In this document: positions 56,960 to 64,000 of the stretch, one piece after another | Numbering within the stretch: position 1 is the first letter of the stretch | Layout of the letters: each line of letters begins with the position of its first letter | Assembly: GCA_963921795.1 (NCBI GenBank) | Contig: OY997656.1 | Location: 57,099,839-57,163,838, forward strand | Source: Nannobrachium achirus | Taxonomy: Eukaryota; Chordata; Actinopteri; Myctophiformes; Myctophidae | Length of the DNA: 64,000 nt | Reading direction: 5' to 3' | Translations under genes and position numbers: made by a program | Notes under the pieces: model-generated | What the model was told of the DNA's origin: nothing | What the model saw: only the letters and a program-made list of their open reading frames with translations | The model's database searches: none

Positions 56960-59772
56960 CTAATCACCAAACCTGACTGGAGGCCTACCCCTCGTGGATC
57001 TCTGTGACCTTCGCAGAGGCTCTCCCTGACCTTGCTCCCGTCTATCAGCTGGGGCTATAGGTTGGTTTGCCTGGTCACCTTCTCTCGGACCTGTAGATGC
57101 TGTGGGCACAAAGGTCAGAGGTAACAATATTGGCCTATAATTAAGAACATTCGGATACGAGGGGCCAATTGTTTCAGTCTCTGGGGCTTGTTGTACCACT
57201 TCGGGGGGATTGAATGGACATGGTCGAAGGTGGTTCCGATGGATCGTCCTAACGGGTCCTTCTTTTCCTTCCGGCCTGATCTGGAAGACCGGCACACCAG
57301 GGCGTGATTGATCGAGGACAACATAAGGTTGAGGCTGCCAATGGGGTGCCAGCTTACCTTGCTCTCTGCGGCGGAAGTTACGCAAGAGTACTCGCTCTCC
57401 AGGCAACAAGGGGAGGTGTTTTGCTCTCTCGTCGAACCTGTCCTTGTCCCTCATTCTGTTTTCTCTCGTCTTAGCTGCCACCTGTTTGTAGACTCTCTGG
57501 AGCGTCTGGCTATGTTGGTGAACCCAGCCCTCTAGGTCATGTCTTTGGGGCAGTGTTGGTGCTCCTACAGCCGTCTCCACCGGCAGGCGGGCATGTCGGC
57601 CAAACATGACATAGTGTGGGGTCATTCCGGTGGTCTCGTGGGCGGTATTGTTGTACATCTGAAGCAGAGTAGGCAAGTGATCTGGCCAGTGTGCTTGGTC
57701 TTCCTGACTCAGTGATCCTAGGAGGGACAAAAGGGTCTTATTAAACCTTTCACAGGCGCCATTTCCCTGAGGCCTGTAAGGTGTGGTTCGGATCTTTGAG
57801 CATCCGTAGAGGCTGCACAGCTGCGCTACCAGGTTGGACTCGAACCCCGCCCCCTGGTCAGACAAGATGCGTTCCGGGCATCCCCAAGCCTGGATGAGGT
57901 GGCGCCAAAGGACACGGGTCGTGGTGGCTGCCGTCTGGTCCTTCGTAGGAATGGCCCACCCATACTTGGAGAATAAGTCTGTTATGACCAACAAATACTG
58001 GTACGTGTCGCCGTGCCGGCCGAGAGACAAGTAGTCGATGGAAACGGTTTCCATAGGGTAAGAGGTGAAGATGGGGACCAAGGGTGCTCTTACTTCTGGG
58101 CCTCGTTTCTGTTGGACACAGCTGGCACACTGGGACGTCCATTCCTGCAGGTCAGTGGCCATCCCTGGCCAGTAAAAGTTCCTCCTCATCAAGGCTTCCA
58201 TTTTGGCCACACCCATGTGGCCGGAGTTGTGGTACTTCTCCCACAGCTCTTTGGTCTTGCTTGAGGGTACCACGGTTTGGGAGAGGTTCAAGCCTGTATT
58301 GCGCTCCTGGGCTGTCCTCTTCAACACCCCTCCCCGGATGTGTAGGCGGCTCCATTCTCTCAAGAGGCGTCTCACCTCGGGGAGGCTGTCCTTCCGCTCG
58401 TCCGCTCCTGGGAGACGTTCTTCTGCAACCCACGCCTTCACTTGGGCCAGGGTTTGGTCTCCCTCCTGCCAGTCTCTCCACTGGTCTTCCGTGTCGGGGG
58501 TCGTCTCCGACTCTACTGCTCCGGCCGCAGCTTGAATGAATCCAGTCTCCTGTGGTAACCTGGACAAGATATCAGCGTTACGGTTGGCAGTACCTGGGCG
58601 GTATTTCAATTCAAAGTCAAAATTTGCAAGCTGGGCTGCCCAGCGCTATTCAAGGGCACCTAAGCGTGCTGTGTCTAAGTGCACAAGGGGGTTGTTGTCA
58701 GTAAAAGCCAGGAACTTATTGCCCCACAAGTAGTCCTTAAACTTTTCTGTAACAGCCCACTTGAGGGCCAAAAACTCTAGTTTAAAGGAACTATAGTTTT
58801 GGTCATTTCTCTCTGTTGGGATTAAGCTTCTGCTGGCATAAGCAATTACCCTTTCTTTGCCATCCTGTACTTGCGATAACACGGCCCCCAAACCCCCTAG
58901 GCTAGCATCAGTGTACAGGTTAAAAGGCTTAGAGAAGTCTGCATAGGCTAAGACTGGAGCACTCACCAAAGCAGTCTTCAGGGCGTCGAATGCGATCTGG
59001 CAGTCCGGTGTCCAGTCAACACTTCTCCCTTTCTGCAACCCTGCAGTGCCTACTAGGAGGGCATTAAGGGGTGCAGCTACCTTGGAGAAGCCCTTTATAT
59101 ACCTCCTGTAGTACCCCACGAACCCTAGATATGAGCGAACCTGACTGACGGTTGAAGGGATGGCCCAGTCCCTTACAACGGCCGTCTTCCCAGGGTCAGT
59201 GGAGATTCCATCACTGGAGATTACATGGCCGAGGTAGGTGACCTTCCTCTGGAACAGGTGGCATTTCCGTGGTTGTAGCTTCAGGCCATGGGCTACCAAC
59301 TTTTTGAAGACCTGCTCCAGGTGTTCAATATGGGTGTCAAAATCTGGTGAGTAGACTATGACATCGTCCAGGTAGATTAGGAGAGACTCATTCACCTGTC
59401 CGCCCAGGCATCGCTGCATCAGAAAGTTGCAGGCGCCTGGAAAGTTGCAGGCGCGTTGCATAGGCCGAAGGGCATCCTCTGGAACTCATAGAGGCCCATG
59501 GGGGTGGTGAATGCAGTCTTCTCTCGGTCCTTCGGGTCCACGTCTACCTGCCAAAATCCACTGGCGAGGTCGAGAGTAGAGTACCAGGCCGCTTGTTTTA
59601 GACTGGTGAGGGACTCTTCTATCCTGGGTAGGGGGTAGGCGTCCTTGTGGGTGAGGGCGTTGAGCTTCCTGTAGTCTACGCAGAAGCGCCAAGACCCATC
59701 TTTCTTCTTCACGAGGACAATTGGCGCTGCCCAAGGGCTGGAGCTTTCCTTGATGACATCAGTGTCCAACAT
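56960..59772 (-). pseudogene. pol: Ty3/gypsy pol: RT, RNase H, integrase (broken)
   Basis: Minus-strand polyprotein of a metavirus-type LTR retrotransposon. Order: RT N-terminal half (59772-59419; WRFCVDYRKLN, DLASGFWQ), RT palm with YLDD (about 59,365-59,376) and RNase H (YTDASLGG, FTDNNPL) on 59461-58646, then integrase on 58609-56960 with the HHCC zinc finger, the DDE residues and a GPY/F-like C-terminal region; no chromodomain seen. Two lesions: a tandem duplication near 59,430-59,460 shifts the frame inside RT, and an in-frame TAG ends the RNase H frame at 58,646. Gag and protease are absent: only about 150 bases separate the RT start from the LTR. Confidence 0.9.
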
Positions 59773-59899
59773 GTTTTGGAGGAGCCCTCTCAGCTCTGGA
59801 TACAGGCTCGGTGGAATCGGCCTGTAGCGCTAAGGGGTGCACCTTCAGGGTGTAATGCATTTTCATCTTCCATTCTGCTCTGTATGGTGTGAAAGAGGT

Positions 59900-59917
59900 A
59901 TCCTGCCGACAACGCCA
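59900..59917 (-). other. Gypsy primer-binding site
   Basis: Read on the minus strand, TGGCGTTGTCGGCAGGAT lies 4 nt inside the 5' LTR. It complements a tRNA 3' end including CCA, most likely tRNA-Ser. It is identical to the site in the TRIM at 35984-36001. Confidence 0.75.
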
Positions 59918-59921
59918 CTTA

Positions 59922-61193
59922 TGTAACAGGTTTTTAGGGGAGAGTTGTTACGACTCTATGTTCAGATACCTCTTTACACCAATACAGAGTGAATGACAGA
60001 CGACTGTATAAAATATATTCCTTTTTATTACAATATCTAAATCATAAATACAAACAACTCATATGCAATAAAGGGTACCCTTTTGGAAACAATAAAATGT
60101 AAGCAACCTATTCAATTCATCAATGCAACAACAATAAAACAACAAGCAACATTAGTATAAAACGGTGGGAGGAAAGGGGCAAGGCAAGGTTAAGAATACC
60201 AACAGTTCAGTCCGGTCCGGTGGTGATTCCTGTCCGTGTTTTGCGTCTCGCCACGGTAGTGACGAGGCGCACAATATAGTTCAGTCCGATCCGCAAAGTC
60301 CAGTGCGGGACCTCCGCGTCGCCGCTCGCCGGCGTCCTGCACGCAGCTGCTCCGCTGTAGGAGGAGGAGGAGAACGGTACAATAAGTGACAGCCCTTTAA
60401 GCAACCGGCACTTTCAAACTGTACAAACACACGCACGCTGGCGTGATCACTTTCCTTTATGAGGAGTAATGTAGGCCCATCAATAAATCTCAGCCACTGC
60501 TGCTCTGCCCGTCTGCCGTCGTCACGTCACTCGTCTGGCCCAGCAACACCTCGGACACACAACAGGACTCGAATCACTCTCCACAATAGTGCTCATAAAG
60601 AGCCTTTTAAACACGCCAGAGATGGAAAATAGTTACTTTCCTTTATCTGGACAATAGAGAGCGTTGAACACTGCAGATATCATCGGCGATGGGAACTGGA
60701 GGAGACGGTCGGACCCACGGCTCGGTGAGGAGTGAAGTTTGGTCTGGTCCACTGGTACAGCGTGGAGAATAGAAGTTCTTGCCTACGACAAGTAGGGAGA
60801 AGAGAAGCGGCCACAGCGTGTGACCGACGGCAGCGGCAGCAGGAGTCTGTCTGGGTGGTGAGCGAGCCAGAGGTAGGAACTGACGTTGCTTTTATTTGGG
60901 CGTGAGTTTTCACTGGCGAATGAATGCCTTGCTTTCTGTCCCGTGTCTGAGACTCTGCACACGGCTCTGTCGTCACACCTGACAGGTAAAGAATATACTG
61001 TGGCATAAAAGTTCATTGTCCATCGCTGTCATAGCGCACAGTACACGTCAAAATATAACACAGAAATCAATAAATGATAATCAAAATCACAGCAAACTAT
61101 AATAACTCCCAATATAAAATAACCAAGTCAGAATGCTTAACATTGGCCCGGTGCATTATCTGTGACACTTAAGGCATTATTCATCCTATGACA
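59922..61193 (-). repeat. Gypsy LTR (5' LTR in element orientation)
   Basis: 1272 bp, same ends as its partner; followed by TAAG (61194-61197), completing the 4-bp target duplication. Confidence 0.9.
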
Positions 61194-62490
61194 TAAGCTG
61201 TGGAGTTCCCCAAGGTAGCATACTGGGACCTCTGTTGTTCCTAATATACGTGAACGTCATGGCATCTGCTTGCGACTGCAACCTGTTCCTGTTCGCGGAT
61301 GACTCGGCTCTCCTAGTCTCGGGCAAGGACCACTTGCAGGTTGAAAAGACACTTAACTCTGAACTGAGTAAGATCTGCACATGGCTTAACGACAACAAAT
61401 TATCAATTCACCTGGGCAAAACCGAGTCCATCCTCTTTGGATCAAATCATAACCTCAAAAAGGTAGAGAACTTCACAATCAAAGTGGGTGACAAGGTCAT
61501 AACACGAAAAAACGAAATCTCCTACTTAGGATGTATCCTTGAAGCTAATCTTTCCAGCGAAAAGATGACTTCAAAAGTAATACAAAAAATCAACCAACGA
61601 ACTCGTTTCCTACAGAGGATCGCCCCAATGGTCAACTTCAACACACTGAAGACCATAGCTGGTGCAATAATCCAGCCCCTCTTTGACTATGGAGTCCACG
61701 TATGGTATCGTGACGCCCCACAAGCCCTAAAAACTAAACTCCAAACAGCCCAAAATAAACTAATTAGGGTCCTGCTTAACCTTCCCAATCAGACTCACCT
61801 CACCGCTACTCACCAGTTAAGAGTGGGGTGGCTCAGAGTAGATGACAGAGTACAGCAACTTGCAATGGGCCTGGTGTACAAGATACACTACACCACTATG
61901 ATACCCAAGTACCTGTCAAAATACTTTATAAACGTTAAGGATGTCCATAATTACAACACCAGAGGCAGTGCCACAGACCACGTTCAACCCAGAGTCAACT
62001 CAAAGAAAGGGTCGAACTCGTTCTTCTGCTACACCACAAAAATGTGGAATGCCTTACCGAAGGCCATAAAGGAGTGTGGATCACTAGCATCCTTTAAAAT
62101 TGCCCTAAAAAACCACTTACAGGCAGCAGCCGTTCACAACTGGTAAAAACCTAGCCCAACCCTACCCTCCCTGCCCCTTCCTTGTATATACTGTACATAC
62201 TGATTGTTTAGACTTACTGTTACCTGCCCCTTCCTTGTATATATTGTATATACTGTACTTACTGATTGTATAGACCTACTGTTTTCTTTTTTTCTTTACA
62301 TATCTACTGCATAGTACTGTGTTCTATTTGTCTGTCATTCAATGTTATATGAGATACTTTAATGGTTTCCTGTTGAAATAAGCTTAGTCTTTTCATGGAT
62401 CTCCTTTTAGTAGACCTTGTACCAGTGAACTGTACCGTCATGAATCTGTACATTTTCCTATGCAAACTTCTAATAAAGCCTTCAATCAAT
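61194..62490 (+). mobile_element. CR1/L2-like LINE copy 2, 3' part
   Basis: Resumes the RT frame interrupted at 55651: GSILGPLLFLIYVN, the FADD catalytic motif (about 61,295-61,306), the thumb and C-terminal region to NHLQAAAVHNW, stop at 62146, then a 3' UTR and a TTCTAATAAAGCC plus AATCAATC tail. Apart from the gypsy insertion the frame is open, so this copy was young when hit. Confidence 0.9.
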
Positions 62491-62497
62491 CAATCAA

Positions 62498-62597
62498 TAG
62501 CCTGTACAGTAGATATTTACAATAGAAGGGTCAGGCTGGGCTAGGTTTGTTTTTACCAGTTACGTGTGGCTGCCGCCTGCCTGTAGGTGTTTTTTTC
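62498..62597 (-). mobile_element. LINE 3' fragment, minus strand
   Basis: Short inverted piece of the LINE 3' region (GGGCTAGGTTTG, ACCAGTTACG), tail to tail with the previous copy. Confidence 0.6.
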
Positions 62598-62604
62598 AAC
62601 CACA

Positions 62605-62770
62605 GCCTAGTCTTTTCATTTGGGCTTCTTTTCATAGATCTGGTTGCCTGTTCCTCTCGCAGGATCTGGCAACGCAGCCGGAACTCACGTGACCCGGAAG
62701 TGAAAACGCCGTGTGGACTGCAGATGTTTTCTCAACGGCGTGAATCAAAACAAAGAGCTATCAAAACTAC
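62605..62770 (+). promoter_or_regulatory. Putative ZNF promoter block, unit E
   Basis: TCACGTGAC (62685-62693) lies directly next to CCGGAAGTG (62694-62702), then GCGTGAATCAAAACAAAGAG. It stands 0.75 kb upstream of exon 1. Confidence 0.55.
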
Positions 62771-62937
62771 GCCAGTGTTAAGGCGAATCTCCGCTCTCAA
62801 ACTACCAGCCTCACGTCAGTGGCGACGCTGCTCTGCTAGCTGGGAGCTGTCTATTAGTAACTTATACTTTATTTTATATCGTAAAGGTTGGGGCAGCTTC
62901 TTTTAGGTAGAGACGACTAGGCTCTCTTTTTTTTAGC

Positions 62938-63452
62938 GCTTGTTGTTTGTGTAGAACAACAGACATCAAACAGACAGAGCGCTTGTTGTTTGTGTAGAAC
63001 AACAGACATCAAACAGACAGAGCGCTTGTTGTTTGTGTAGAACAACAGACATCAAACAGACAGAGCGCTTGTTGTTTGTGTAGAACAACAGACATCAAAC
63101 AGACAGAGCGCTTGTTGTTTGTGTAGAACAACAGACATCAAACAGACAGAGCGCTTGTTGTTTGTGTAGAACAACAGACATCAAACAGACAGAGCGCTTG
63201 TTGTTTGTGTAGAACAACAGACATCAAACAGACAGAGCGCATGTTGTTTGTGTAGAACAACAGACATCAAACAGACAGAGCGCTTGTTGTTTGTGTAGAA
63301 CAACAGACATCAAACAGACAGAGCGCTTGTTGTTTGTGTAGAACAACAGACATCAAACAGACAGAGCGCTTGTTGTTTGTGTAGAACAACAGACATCAAA
63401 CAGACAGAGCGCTGGTCGTTTGTGTAGAACAACAGACATCAAACAGACAGAG
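62938..63452 (+). repeat. 43-bp minisatellite before ZNF exon 1, unit E
   Basis: Twelve units; the ACATCAAACAGAC motif recurs at exactly 43-bp spacing from about 62,961 to 63,434. Units are more uniform than in D. The array ends five bases before the ATG. Confidence 0.9.
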
Positions 63453-63457
63453 CTCAT

Positions 63458-63719
63458 ATGGTGGAAACAATGTCTCCACAGAGCAGAGCTCCTTGGTGTC
63501 AGATGGAGGCTGTTAGGAGGTCTATTAATGAACACATGACGTCAGTGGGAGAGGAGATAGTGGAGATACTGTGTGTTTTACAACAACAACACAAGGTTGA
63601 TGATGTTTGCTGTGAGAAGAAGATGGACGTCAAGGTGTTTGTGTTGGAGCGCCTCAGTGTGGCCGCTCAGTGGATGTGCAGCCTCTTCCAGAGAGAGATG
63701 GAGAAACTACACACTGCAG
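63458..63719 (+). CDS. ZNF unit E, exon 1
   Basis: First coding exon of the fifth ZNF gene. ATG at 63458 opens MVETMSPQSRAPWCQMEA and is in frame with the ATG at 63470. The 87-codon domain is the same as in unit D (VGEEIVEILCVLQ and LSVAAQWMCSLFQREME stretches). Donor CTGCAG|GTTGGC, phase 1, leads into a CA microsatellite. The acidic and finger exons lie beyond the window. This copy lacks the 7-bp duplication of D and so shows the ancestral start. Confidence 0.8.
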
Positions 63720-63723
63720 GTTG

Positions 63724-63724
<1 letters not shown>

Positions 63725-63789
<65 letters not shown>
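63725..63789. repeat. CA microsatellite in intron 1, unit E
   Basis: CA run right after the donor, then the LINE 3' fragment on the minus strand (63,798-63,870), the same order as in unit D. Confidence 0.95.
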
Positions 63790-63791
<2 letters not shown>

Positions 63792-64000
63792 CTACTACTC
63801 AATTCAAATGAGCTTTATTGGCATGAGAAACAAACTTTTACATTGCCAAAGACATGTCAAAATATAATTAAAGAATCACACTTATTGTGAAGTGAGCAGT
63901 GCTATTTATGAGTTAATTTCATTAAGCGTCCCGCAAACCTTGATCTATGTGACCCTGGGCGTACAACACACTTTGGGTGCTTTGTAGGACAGATGTAGGA

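Noticed and set aside
58013..58539. Plus-strand open frames of 80-150 codons within 57.3-58.7 kb
   Set aside because: They are antisense to the gypsy integrase and show no domain of their own.

Overview
This window looks like teleost fish genomic DNA: long introns with GT-AG splice sites, dense CA, TG and TCCG microsatellites, many short inverted-repeat transposons, L1/Swimmer-like and CR1/L2-like LINE fragments, a Ty3/gypsy element, and tandem C2H2 zinc-finger genes with an acidic N-terminal domain of the kind fish carry. The species cannot be named from the sequence alone.

The backbone is a segmentally duplicated zinc-finger (ZNF) cluster of five units, A to E, all on the + strand. Unit A (about 1-10,800) has an acidic exon (424-714) and a finger exon (3950-4878) that ends at a premature stop; three more fingers, a frameshift and a hAT insertion follow. 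Unit B (about 10,900-22,400) keeps the acidic exon (14998-15366), but its finger exon (19779-20137) is cut off after one finger. Unit C (about 23,460-31,700) has one exon (28027-29129) with ten copies of a 12-residue repeat and partly damaged fingers. Unit D (about 38,190-53,400) is the best gene: exon 1 at 39196-39445 and exon 2 at 43866-45517, coding about 633 residues with 14 fingers. Unit E starts at about 62,600; only its promoter, 43-bp minisatellite and exon 1 (63458-63719) are inside the window. All visible splice junctions are phase 1.

Between and inside these units lies a layered record of transposition that can be read precisely because the other copies show the empty sites. A CR1/L2-like LINE (54885-62490) is split by a 5.5-kb gypsy element with nearly identical 1272-bp LTRs. 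Another LINE fragment is split by a 193-bp Harbinger-like MITE and by a 415-bp miniature LTR element (TRIM). There are several TTAA-flanked foldbacks, hAT elements with exact 8-bp duplications, a MULE-like foldback with a 9-bp duplication, a Helitron-like element, a short retroposon with a hammerhead-like core, and a 2.5-kb nested palindrome.

The most unusual signal is the TRIM at 35730-36144. Its LTRs contain a tRNA-like RNA polymerase III promoter, and its primer-binding site is identical over 18 nt to that of the gypsy element 24 kb away. A related solo LTR sits at 12420-12574. Other points of interest are the tandem SUMO-consensus (IKEE) repeats in the acidic domain, and the 43-bp minisatellite with perfect spacing just upstream of exon 1 in units D and E.
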